A DNA stretch of 64,000 nucleotides from CAVTWS01 sp963732655 (GTDB taxonomy: Bacteria > Actinomycetota > Acidimicrobiia > Acidimicrobiales > SHLQ01), in assembly GCA_963732655.1 (NCBI GenBank), contig CAVTAI010000003.1, positions 124,001 through 188,000 on the forward strand. The letters are read 5' to 3'. The notes below the pieces were generated by a model, which was not told the DNA's origin, did no database searches, and worked only from the letters and a program-made list of their open reading frames with translations. Below are positions 16,214-23,515 of the stretch, one piece after another (within the stretch, counting starts at the first letter, position 1; every line of letters begins with the position of its first letter). The position numbers were made by a program, and so were the translations under genes.

Positions 16214-16216
16214 GGT
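16211..16216 (+). promoter_or_regulatory. Putative -10 hexamer, leaderless rmuC transcript
   Basis: TAGGGT ends 6 nt before the ATG at 16223. Confidence 0.5.
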
Positions 16217-16222
16217 GGATCC

Positions 16223-17335
16223 ATGACTGCTGATGGGATCATCGTGATCGCGGTGCTCATCGCCGTGCTCGTCCTGGCCGTCCGGATCGGCTCGTGGCGG
16301 GCCGGCCGGCACCCTCGGCTCGGGCCGCCGGCCCTTCCCGGCGGGGGCATTGGGCGCACTGGGGGCACTGAGCGCGTTGGGGGCGTTGGGGGCGTGGTGA
16401 ACGCCGGGGTCGGGAGCGGGGTGGAGTTGGGTGAGGTGTCGCGCACCCTGTCGGGTCTGTCGGCGGCCGTGGAGGATCTTCGCCGAGAACGGGCGATGCA
16501 CCACGGCCAGATGGTGGAGAGCCTCCGGCACAGTGCCGAGCGCCATGCCGAGCTCCATCGCACGGCCCAAGCGCTCCAGGCAGCTCTGGCCAAACCCGGC
16601 GGGCGTGGCCAGTGGGGCGAGCGCATGGCCGACGATGTCCTCCGGGCCGCCGGTTTCGTCCCGGGCGTGACCTACCTGCGGCAGCAGGCGCTGGCGTCGG
16701 GCGTGATCCCCGATGTCACCTTCCCCCTCCCGGGTGGCCTGCTCCTCCACATGGACATCAAGTTCCCGGTCGACAACTACCTGCGTCTGCTCGATGCCGG
16801 CTCCGATACCGAGCGCGAACAGGCCCGCCTGGCCTTCATGCGAGATGTGCGCCAGCGGGTGGGCGAGGTGGCCAAACGCGGGTACATCGAGCCGGGGGTC
16901 ACGCTCGATGTCGTGCTGCTGTTCATTCCCAACGAGGCCGTGTACTCCTTCGCCATCGAGAACGACCCCGCCCTCGTCGATCGGGCCCTCGCCCACGGGG
17001 TGGTGTTGTGCTCACCGATCACCCTGTTCGCCGTGCTGGCCGTGCTGCGGCGGTCGATCGACACGGTGGCGCTGGCCCGAGCCTCCGATGAGGTGATCAT
17101 CAGCCTGCGCCGGTTCCGGTCGCAGTGGGATCGTTTCGTCGAGGGGTTCGACCGGGTCGAGCGTCAGCTCGACACCGTTCGTCGCTCGCTCGACGACCTC
17201 AGCGGGGTGCGCCGCCGCCAGCTCGATCGAGAGCTCGAGCGCATCGAGTCCCTGGGTCGGGATCCCGTCGAGCCGTGCCTGATCGCCGCCAACGGCATGG
17301 GGAATCCCCTCGGGGCCGACCATCCGGATCGGTAG
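16223..17335 (+). CDS. rmuC: RmuC family protein
   Basis: A 370-residue RmuC homologue: N-terminal transmembrane helix (IIVIAVLIAVLVLAVRI), a short coiled-coil (LSAAVEDLRRERAMHHGQMVESLRHSAERH), then the conserved nuclease-like RmuC core GQWGERMADDVLRAAGF, LLLHMDIKFPVDNYLR, VLLFIPNEAVYSFA and SPITLFAVLAVLRR. RmuC limits recombination at inverted repeats in E. coli, which is notable in a window rich in inverted and tandem repeats. Between helix and coiled coil, five 9-bp units (about 16348-16400) encode a Gly/Val/Thr-rich linker, GRTGGTERVGGVGGVV. The start is set by the leaderless promoter. Confidence 0.9.
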   Translation: MTADGIIVIAVLIAVLVLAVRIGSWRAGRHPRLGPPALPGGGIGRTGGTERVGGVGGVVNAGVGSGVELGEVSRTLSGLSAAVEDLRRERAMHHGQMVESLRHSAERHAELHRTAQALQAALAKPGGRGQWGERMADDVLRAAGFVPGVTYLRQQALASGVIPDVTFPLPGGLLLHMDIKFPVDNYLRLLDAGSDTEREQARLAFMRDVRQRVGEVAKRGYIEPGVTLDVVLLFIPNEAVYSFAIENDPALVDRALAHGVVLCSPITLFAVLAVLRRSIDTVALARASDEVIISLRRFRSQWDRFVEGFDRVERQLDTVRRSLDDLSGVRRRQLDRELERIESLGRDPVEPCLIAANGMGNPLGADHPDR

Positions 17336-17338
17336 GCT
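17333..17338 (+). promoter_or_regulatory. Putative -10 hexamer, leaderless metG transcript
   Basis: TAGGCT ends 6 nt before the GTG at 17345. It overlaps the stop of rmuC (TAG 17333-17335). Confidence 0.5.
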
Positions 17339-17344
17339 CGCCGG

Positions 17345-18874
17345 GTGGCGCGCTACTACATCACGACTCCGATCTATTACGTCAACGACGCGCCGCACAT
17401 CGGCCACGCCTACACGACCATCATCGCTGACGCCTTGGCCCGATGGCATCGCCTGATCGGTGACGACACCTGGTTCCTGACCGGAACCGACGAACATGGT
17501 CTCAAGATCCAGCGCGCGGCAGAGGCGAATGGGCTGTCCCCGGTGGAGCAGGCCGATCGCACGAGCGTGCGGTATCGCGAAACGTGGTCCCAGCTCGACA
17601 TCACCAACGACGACTTCATCCGCACGACCGAGCCCCGCCATCATCACGCGGTCCAGGCGCTGATGCAGCGGGCCTACGACAACGGCTTCATCACCAAGGG
17701 CGTCTACGAAGGCCTGTACTGCGTGGCGTGCGAGGCCTACTACACCCCCGACGACCTCGATGGCCTGAACTGCCGCATCCACGGCCGCCCCGTCGAGCAG
17801 ATGCGCGAGGAGAACTACTTCTTCGAGCTCTCCGCCTTCGCTGATCGCCTCCTCGAGTACTACACGGCCAATCCCGCCGCCATCCGGCCGGAGGGGTACC
17901 GCAACGAGGTGTTGGGACTGCTGCGCCAGGGCCTCGACGACGTGTCGGTATCACGCACGTCGATCACTTGGGGCGTGCCGGTGCCCTGGGACGCCGATCA
18001 CGTCTTCTATGTCTGGTACGACGCCCTCATCAACTACGCCACCGCGGTCGGCTATGGCAGCGATCCCGACCGGTTCGCCGCCTGGTGGCCCGCGGTCCAT
18101 CACGTCATCGGCAAGGACATCATCCGGTTCCACTGCGTCTACTGGCCCGCCATGTTGCTGGCCGCGGGCGTCGAGGATCTGCCGTCCTTTCTCGTCCACG
18201 GATTTCTCCTGGTGGGCGGGGAGAAGATGTCGAAGTCGAAGCTGAACAGCATCGCCCCCATCGACCTGGTCGACGGCGTGCCGGACAAAGGGTGGTCCGC
18301 CTTCGGGGTCGACGGCTACCGCTACCACTTCTTGCGGGACAACTCCTTCGGGCCCGATGGCGACTTCAGCTACGAGGGCATGGTGGCCCGGTACAACGCC
18401 GACCTCGCCAACCAGTTCGGCAACCTGGTGCAGCGCATCGGCACCGTCATCGGCAAGTCCTGCGGCGGCATCGGTCCGGCCCCGACGCCCGGATCTCCGC
18501 TCGCCACGATCGCCGAGAGGTGTGTGGCCGAGACGGCCGCGGCCTGGGAGCGCGTGCAGCCCTCGGTGGCGCTGGAAGCGACGTGGCGGCTGATCCGCGA
18601 GATCAACGACCACCTCCAGCAACACGAGCCCTGGAAGATGACCCCCGGCGCCGAGCTCGATGCCGTGATGGGAGACGCCATCGAGGCCCTGCGCATCGTG
18701 ATCGTGCTCGTCAGCCCGGTGCTCGTCCGGTCGAGCGAGGAGGCGTGGCGACGCCTCGGTCTGCCTGGCCGCGTGGCCGACACCCGTCTGCCGGAGGTGG
18801 GCCGGTGGGGCGGCTACCCGGGTGGGCTCGCCGTCACCGTCGGAGAACCCCTCTTCCCGCGACTCAAGGGCTGA
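17345..18874 (+). CDS. metG: Methionyl-tRNA synthetase
   Basis: A class I aminoacyl-tRNA synthetase of 509 residues that charges tRNA-Met. The HIGH motif is PHIGHAY, the KMSKS motif is GEKMSKSKLN, and the Met-binding region WGVPVPWD is present. The connective peptide holds YCVACEAYY and LNCRIHG, an incomplete zinc-knuckle arrangement. It lacks the C-terminal tRNA-binding domain found in longer MetRS forms, normal for actinobacteria. The GTG start follows a TAGGCT hexamer by 6 nt. It is followed after 3 bp by tatD; metG-tatD-rpf-rsmA-ispE is the order in Mycobacterium (Rv1007c-Rv1011). Confidence 0.97.
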   Translation: MARYYITTPIYYVNDAPHIGHAYTTIIADALARWHRLIGDDTWFLTGTDEHGLKIQRAAEANGLSPVEQADRTSVRYRETWSQLDITNDDFIRTTEPRHHHAVQALMQRAYDNGFITKGVYEGLYCVACEAYYTPDDLDGLNCRIHGRPVEQMREENYFFELSAFADRLLEYYTANPAAIRPEGYRNEVLGLLRQGLDDVSVSRTSITWGVPVPWDADHVFYVWYDALINYATAVGYGSDPDRFAAWWPAVHHVIGKDIIRFHCVYWPAMLLAAGVEDLPSFLVHGFLLVGGEKMSKSKLNSIAPIDLVDGVPDKGWSAFGVDGYRYHFLRDNSFGPDGDFSYEGMVARYNADLANQFGNLVQRIGTVIGKSCGGIGPAPTPGSPLATIAERCVAETAAAWERVQPSVALEATWRLIREINDHLQQHEPWKMTPGAELDAVMGDAIEALRIVIVLVSPVLVRSSEEAWRRLGLPGRVADTRLPEVGRWGGYPGGLAVTVGEPLFPRLKG

Positions 18875-18877
18875 ACC

Positions 18878-19651
18878 ATGGTTGACGACCCGCACCCGGG
18901 CGTTCCCTGGTTCGACAACCACTGCCATCTGCCCGAAGGCGACGCGGGCGACGAGATCGTCGCCGATGCCCTGGCCCACGGCGTCGTCGGGATGGTGGTC
19001 GTCGGAACCGATCGGGACTCGACGTTGGCGGCCATCGCCCGGGCGGCCACGCACCCGGCTCTGTACGCCACGGTCGGCCTCCACCCCCACGACGCCTCGA
19101 ACGGATTCGACACCGTGGCTGACCTCTTCGGCGAGCCGCGCGTGGTGGCGGTCGGCGAAGCTGGTCTCGACTACCACTACGACCATTCACCCCGGGACCA
19201 GCAGCGCGACGTGTTCATACAGCACATCGAGGCGGCGCACCGGCTCGATCTCCCGCTGGTCGTGCACACCCGTGAGGCCTGGCCCGACACGTTCGAGTTG
19301 CTCGACCGCGCCGGGTGGCCCCGTCGCACTGTCCTCCACTGCTTCACCGGGGGGCGGGCCGAGGCCGAGCGCTGTGTCGAGGCGGGCGCCTACATCTCGT
19401 TCTCCGGGATCGTCACGTTTCCCTCCGCGACCGACGTTCGTGCCGCGGCGGCGTGGTGTCCGATGGAACGGGTGCTCGTCGAGACCGACTCGCCGTACCT
19501 CACACCGGTGCCGAATCGGGGTCAGAAGAATCGCCCGGCATGGGTCGGACTGGTGGGCGCCGAGGTGGCGAGACTCAAGGCGCGCCCGGTCGAGCAGGTG
19601 GCATCGACCACCGTCGCCACGACCAGGAAGGCTTTCGGGCTCGACCTCTGA
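18878..19651 (+). CDS. tatD: TatD family metal-dependent hydrolase
   Basis: A 257-residue TatD-type TIM-barrel nuclease. Metal ligands appear as WFDNHCHLP (HxH), the Glu in VGEAGLDYHYDH, His in PLVVHTREAW and LHCFTGG, and Asp in VETDSPYLTPVPNRGQKNRP. All active-site segments are intact. It is translated from ATG 18878, 3 bp after metG, and is followed by a strong palindromic terminator, so metG-tatD form one unit. Confidence 0.95.
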   Translation: MVDDPHPGVPWFDNHCHLPEGDAGDEIVADALAHGVVGMVVVGTDRDSTLAAIARAATHPALYATVGLHPHDASNGFDTVADLFGEPRVVAVGEAGLDYHYDHSPRDQQRDVFIQHIEAAHRLDLPLVVHTREAWPDTFELLDRAGWPRRTVLHCFTGGRAEAERCVEAGAYISFSGIVTFPSATDVRAAAAWCPMERVLVETDSPYLTPVPNRGQKNRPAWVGLVGAEVARLKARPVEQVASTTVATTRKAFGLDL

Positions 19652-19660
19652 ACGCCCCGC

Positions 19661-19688
19661 AAGGAATGGGCCGATCGGCCCATTGCCT
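19661..19688. terminator. Palindromic terminator after tatD
   Basis: Perfect 20-bp palindrome AATGGGCCGATCGGCCCATT (19665-19684), extended outward by AAGG/CCTT with one bulge, 14 bp after the tatD stop. Confidence 0.8.
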
Positions 19689-19722
19689 TCTGGTCCGTAG
19701 GTCCTCACTGTGACGGCGTGCG

Positions 19723-19751
19723 TTGCATTTGTGTTACAGGCTTCGTATAGT
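19723..19751 (+). promoter_or_regulatory. Sigma-70 type promoter of the rpf-like gene
   Basis: TTGCAT (19723-19728), 17-nt spacer, TATAGT (19746-19751). Near-consensus for a vegetative actinobacterial promoter, with about 60 nt of leader and a purine-rich AGGGAAAGGGACGG ahead of the GTG at 19818. Confidence 0.75.
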
Positions 19752-19817
19752 CTCGGCCGACAGCCCTGAGCCGCACCTCGGTGTTCTCAGCCAGAGAGGG
19801 AAAGGGACGGAGCTCTG

Positions 19818-20531
19818 GTGGGCATAACTTCCTGGCTCGACGCGCGCCGCGTCGGGATCGTCGGCCTCACCGCCGTGATCTCGTCGTTGGCCCTCGCCGA
19901 CGCCATTTCAACCGAGAATCACCAAGCGCTCCCGGTCGCCTCGGCCAGTGACGATGTCCCCGGTCCCGCCGCGCCCGACACCTTGGACGTTCCCGTGATG
20001 TCGGAGCGGTCACAGTCGTGGCACGTCGCCCGCACCCAGCTCCGTGAACAGGCGTCGGCCGAGGCCAACCAACTCGCTCAGCAGGTCGCGGCCCGAGAGG
20101 TGGCAGTGAGCAACTTCCTCGGCGACGTGGCCGAGGCCATGGCCGCCATCACCCCGGCCGACGAACCCGAGCCGGCTGCTGCACCGGAACCGGTTCGCCC
20201 CGCAGCGCCCGCCTCGGCGGCGCCCGCGACCACGGCCCCGCCCGCCACCAGTACGACCGAAGCGGCGCCCGCCAGTGGCGATTCGTGGAGTCGACTGCGC
20301 CAGTGCGAGTCGAGCGGCAACTACCAGAACGTCAACGGGTCGGGCCGCTACCGGGGCGCCTATCAGTTCAGCCAGACGACCTGGGACTGGGTGGCCGGTA
20401 TCCGATACCCACACCTGGTCGGCGTCGATCCGGCCGCCGCATCCGCCGCCGATCAGGACGCCATGGCCCAGGCGCTCTACGAGCTGCAGGGGCCGGGAGC
20501 ATGGCCGTCGTGCGGCAGCGCCTTCTCCTGA
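19818..20531 (+). CDS. Rpf-like secreted transglycosylase
   Basis: A 237-residue exported protein from GTG 19818. An N-terminal hydrophobic signal (VGIVGLTAVISSLALADAIS) is followed by a helical segment, an Ala/Pro/Thr-rich linker (residues about 115-150), and a C-terminal transglycosylase-like domain: SWSRLRQCESSGNYQNVNGS, GRYRGAYQFSQTTWDWVAG and GPGAWPSCG, with the catalytic Glu in QCESSGNY and the conserved Cys pair. This is the fold of resuscitation-promoting factors, which cleave peptidoglycan to restart growth. Unlike RpfB it has no DUF348/G5 domains. Position between tatD and rsmA is the same as rpfB in mycobacteria. Confidence 0.9.
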   Translation: MGITSWLDARRVGIVGLTAVISSLALADAISTENHQALPVASASDDVPGPAAPDTLDVPVMSERSQSWHVARTQLREQASAEANQLAQQVAAREVAVSNFLGDVAEAMAAITPADEPEPAAAPEPVRPAAPASAAPATTAPPATSTTEAAPASGDSWSRLRQCESSGNYQNVNGSGRYRGAYQFSQTTWDWVAGIRYPHLVGVDPAAASAADQDAMAQALYELQGPGAWPSCGSAFS

Positions 20532-20564
20532 ACCGGCGGGCCATCGGGCGTTCGTCACGCTGAC

Positions 20565-21410
20565 GTGACCCACACCCGAGCCGAGATCCGCCGCCTGCTC
20601 GACTCTGTCGATGCCCATCCCAGCCGAGCGCTGGGTCAGAACTTCGTGTGCGATGCCAACACCGTGCGCCGCATCGTGCGACTGGCCGGGGTCGACGCCG
20701 GCGATCACGTGGTGGAGATCGGTGCCGGGCTCGGATCACTGACGTTGGCGCTGGCCGAGGCCGGAGCCCATGTGGTGGCGGTCGAAGCCGATCGCCGCCT
20801 GACCGAGGTCCTGCGCGTCGTCGTCCAGGACCTCGATGTCGATGTCGTCGGGGAGGATGCGCTCACGCTCGACTGGGCGACCAACCTGTCGCCGCCCACG
20901 GGGTGGCGCCTCGTGGCCAACCTTCCCTACAACATCGCGACCGGCCTGGTGCTCGATGTCTTGGCGGAGGTCCCCGCCGTCGATCACCTGCTGGTGATGG
21001 TGCAGCGTGAGGTCGGCGAGCGGCTCGCCGCCGAGCCGGGCTCGCGGATCTACGGCATCCCGTCGGTCAAAGCCGCCTACTGGGCGTCCGCGTCCGTCGT
21101 CGGGTCGGTCCCACCGTCCGTGTTCCATCCGGTGCCCCGTGTCGACTCCGCGTTGGTCCGACTGGACCGCCGCCTCCCGCCCGATGTCCCCTTCGGCATC
21201 GTGAGCCGGCTCGTGGAGGCGGGGTTCGGGCAGCGTCGCAAGATGCTGCGAGGCGCTTTGTCGGGGGTCGTCGATCCTGGCGTCTTCGCGGCGGCCGGCG
21301 TCGACCCGACCGCTCGGGCGGAATCGCTCGGCATCGACTCGTGGTGTGCTCTGGCCCGGCACGCCCCTGATTGGCGCCCGACCGCGGGGCGCGGGAAGGT
21401 CGACCCGTGA
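20565..21410 (+). CDS. rsmA: 16S rRNA (adenine1518-N6/adenine1519-N6)-dimethyltransferase
   Basis: A 281-residue KsgA/RsmA enzyme that dimethylates two adjacent adenines in helix 45 of 16S rRNA. Motif I is VVEIGAGLGSLT, the acidic strand VVAVEADR, the NLPYN catalytic motif is VANLPYNIATG, and RALGQNFVCD is the family N-terminal signature. The GTG at 20565 is the start. The stop overlaps the ispE GTG by 4 nt. Confidence 0.97.
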   Translation: MTHTRAEIRRLLDSVDAHPSRALGQNFVCDANTVRRIVRLAGVDAGDHVVEIGAGLGSLTLALAEAGAHVVAVEADRRLTEVLRVVVQDLDVDVVGEDALTLDWATNLSPPTGWRLVANLPYNIATGLVLDVLAEVPAVDHLLVMVQREVGERLAAEPGSRIYGIPSVKAAYWASASVVGSVPPSVFHPVPRVDSALVRLDRRLPPDVPFGIVSRLVEAGFGQRRKMLRGALSGVVDPGVFAAAGVDPTARAESLGIDSWCALARHAPDWRPTAGRGKVDP

Positions 21411-22108
21411 TCGTCATCGAGGCGCCTGCGAAACTCACCCTGTCGCTCCGGATCACCGGGGTCCGATCCGACGGCATGCACACGATCGATGCCGAGATGG
21501 TGTCGTTGTCGCTCGCCGATCGCCTCGACATCGATCCGGACGGCTCGGCGATCGCCTTCCGCGGCGCCGACATCGGCGACACGACTGACACCTTGGTGCA
21601 TCGAGCATTGACCTTGGCCGGGCGAACCGCCGGGGTGACCGTTCACAAACACATCCCGGCGGGCGCCGGCCTGGGCGGCGGTTCCTCGAATGCGGCCGCG
21701 GTGCTGCGCTGGTGCGGCTGGACCGATGTCGCCGCCGCCAGTCGACTCGGAGCGGACGTGTCGTTCTGCCTGGTGGGTGGGCGGGCGCGTGTGACCGGGA
21801 TCGGCGAGGTGGTCGAACCCTTGCCGTTCGAGCGTCGCACCTACACGTTGCTCACGCCGGCGTTCGGCTGCTCGACCCCCGCCGTGTATCGGGCCTGGGA
21901 CGCCCTGGGCGCGCCAGTGGGGGAGCACGGAAACGACCTGGAACTGGCCGCCGTCTCCGTGGCTCCGGATCTGGTGCGCGAACGTGACCGACTTGGCGAC
22001 CTCAGTGGGCATCACCCCCAGTTGGCCGGGAGTGGTAGCACGTGGTTCGTCGAAGGCGCCTTCGAGTCACCGTTCACGATCGTCGTGACGACGATCCCTG
22101 CTTACTGA
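21407..22108 (+). CDS. ispE: 4-diphosphocytidyl-2-C-methyl-D-erythritol kinase
   Basis: IspE phosphorylates CDP-methylerythritol in the MEP isoprenoid pathway. The GHMP-kinase ATP loop is PAGAGLGGGSSNAAAVL, the substrate motif is APAKLTLSLRITG, and GSGSTWF is the third motif. At 233 residues it is shorter than the 283-306 residues of E. coli and M. tuberculosis, from shortened loops, not from a visible break. GTG start overlaps the rsmA stop. The last codons lie in a palindrome (GATCGTCGT G ACGACGATC, near 22078-22096) that is copied 31 bp downstream. Confidence 0.93.
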   Translation: MIVIEAPAKLTLSLRITGVRSDGMHTIDAEMVSLSLADRLDIDPDGSAIAFRGADIGDTTDTLVHRALTLAGRTAGVTVHKHIPAGAGLGGGSSNAAAVLRWCGWTDVAAASRLGADVSFCLVGGRARVTGIGEVVEPLPFERRTYTLLTPAFGCSTPAVYRAWDALGAPVGEHGNDLELAAVSVAPDLVRERDRLGDLSGHHPQLAGSGSTWFVEGAFESPFTIVVTTIPAY

Positions 22109-22128
22109 GGTCGTCGTGACGACGATCC
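22081..22128 (+). repeat. 31-bp direct repeat over the ispE 3' end
   Basis: CGTCGTGACGACGATCC occurs at 22081 and again at 22112. Both copies are palindromic (GTCGT G ACGAC core), so each can form a hairpin. The ispE stop (22106-22108) falls between them. Confidence 0.9.
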
Positions 22129-22176
22129 CGGCCCGCTGAACCTGTTCGAGAGCGGCCGGATGGCTCGAACCGACCG

Positions 22177-22275
22177 CTACTTACCGCGCATCCGCTGGGC
22201 ACGCGTCCGCTTCAACATCTTGCGGTGTTTCTTCTTGCGCATACGCTTGCGGCGTTTCTTAATGAGCGATCCCAT
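22177..22275 (-). CDS. Ribosomal protein bS22 (AURKAIP1/COX24 domain)
   Basis: A 32-residue, extremely basic protein: MGSLIKKRRKRMRKKKHR and a similar tail. This is the bS22 (AURKAIP1/COX24-domain) protein of the actinobacterial small ribosomal subunit; the MGSxIKKRRKRM start is diagnostic. A longer reading frame extends upstream through the tRNA-Gln antisense, but the family begins at this ATG. No clear Shine-Dalgarno precedes it; a perfect 7-bp hairpin (CGCCGCC AAG GGCGGCG, 22331-22347) lies in its upstream region. Confidence 0.88.
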   Translation of the reverse strand: MGSLIKKRRKRMRKKKHRKMLKRTRAQRMRGK

Positions 22276-22386
22276 GACGGTGAGCAACGCTAGCGGGCTC
22301 GGACCGCGAACAGCCACCTGGGGCCGGAATCGCCGCCAAGGGCGGCGTCGATACGGGGGCGCCTCGGCTACCGTGAAGGCCTGCGA

Positions 22387-22459
22387 TGGCCGGTAGTTCA
22401 ATTGGTGGAACGCCTGACTTTGACTCAGGAGGTTGCAGGTTCGAGCCCTGCCCGGCCAG
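22387..22459 (+). tRNA. tRNA-Gln (anticodon TTG)
   Basis: Acceptor stem TGGCCGG/CCGGCCA (22387-22393 with 22452-22458) and discriminator G22459. Anticodon stem CCTGA/TCAGG with loop CTTTGAC gives anticodon TTG. T-arm GCAGG TTCGAGC CCTGC. No CCA is encoded at the 3' end. All stems pair. Confidence 0.96.
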
Positions 22460-22530
22460 CTCGATGGGAACCATGCGTCGTGACGATCCAATCCGCGGGG
22501 CGGCCGGGGCGGCCGGGGCGAACGTACGAC

Positions 22531-23325
22531 ATGGATTCAGACTCACCGTCCCCCGCCCGGCCGACCATCCGTGCGCGGACCTTGTCCCTCGGCATCGGCG
22601 GCATCGCGTGTGCGGCCACGGGGCTCGGCGTCGCTGAGGTCGTCGCCGGCCTGAGTGCGCGGTGCGGTGCCCGCCGATGGTGAGGGCAGCTTCGCCGGGA
22701 TGGCCGATGACACGGTGGCGACCGCGGCGTCACGTACCACGTGATCTCCCTGAACGCCGAGGCGCTCGGCGCGGCAGGCACCTCCTCTTCCGTGGAAGGC
22801 GGCGAGCTCACGCTGGCCGCTGACGGAACGATGGTCAACGACGCCAACGTCATCTGCTCCGACGTACCCGTCGCGAATGGCACGGTCCACATCGTCGATT
22901 CGGTCCCGCTGCCCCAGGTGGCCCTCGATGCCATCGCCGCCATGGACAGCGCCGGCGACGAGATGAGCGGCGACGCCATGATGGGCGGCACGGGCGAGGC
23001 CTGTGGAGCGGTTCCGGCCGACGGTGAAGGCAGCTTCACCGGCATGGCCGACGACACGGCGGCGACCGCGGCGTCGAACAACCCGCTGCTGTCGACCCTC
23101 GTGTCGGCGGTGACCGAAGCCGGTCTGGTCGACACGCTCAACGACGCCTTCGCCGCCCTGCCGCCCGCCGACCTCGAGGCCGCCCTGGCCGACGTGGACA
23201 TGCTGACCCAGATCCTGACGCTTCACGTCGTCGCCGGTGATCTGCTGAGCCTCCTGAGCTGTCCCCCTCGGAGACGTGCGTGCCGAAGTGCTATCCCCGG
23301 GGAGCAACCCTCAACGTCGAGTTGA
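22531..23325 (+). pseudogene. Decayed fasciclin (FAS1) domain protein
   Basis: Pieces of one gene lie in shifting frames. ATG 22531 opens a signal-like segment (ARTLSLGIGGIACAATGLGV) ending at a stop at 22681. In another frame GAVPADGEGSFAGMADDTVA follows, then TYHVISLNAEALGAAGTSSS through NGTVHIVDSVPLP, the C-terminal end of a FAS1 domain. A second copy of the linker (GAVPADGEGSFTGMADDT, near 23005) and a truncated FAS1 start (NNPLLSTLVSAVTEAGLVDT) and end (LTLHVVAGDLLS) come next, with an internal deletion. FAS1 proteins are secreted adhesins. The duplicate linker suggests that recombination between repeats removed most of the domains. The open part from 22741 to 23325 is unlikely to give a functional protein. 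Confidence 0.72.
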
Positions 23326-23515
23326 CCCTTCGGTTCTGTTGGGGGGTGACGGTCGGCTGAGATCGCCACGGGTGCGGCAGGTTCCGACCGATCGATCAGC
23401 GACCGGTTGAGCCGAAATACCCAGGACCTTTCTCCTCAAGTCTGGGTCCTTTGGTACCGAACCTAGGCCGGCAAGCCCAAGGTGGGACTTGCTTGACTTG
23501 GCAAGGCGGTCGGAC

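Noticed and set aside
16348..16400. Five 9-bp units in rmuC as a regulatory repeat
   Set aside because: They are in frame, degenerate and encode a flexible Gly/Val linker between helix and coiled coil, an ordinary low-complexity segment.
15086..16996. 636-codon minus-strand frame opposite the carboxypeptidase and rmuC
   Set aside because: Shadow frame rich in Arg, His and Gly with no start signal; the plus strand carries clear M15 and RmuC motifs.
22177..22491. Minus-strand frame of 104 residues covering bS22 and tRNA-Gln
   Set aside because: Only the last 32 codons match bS22; the rest is tRNA antisense (GRARTCNLLSQSQ type).
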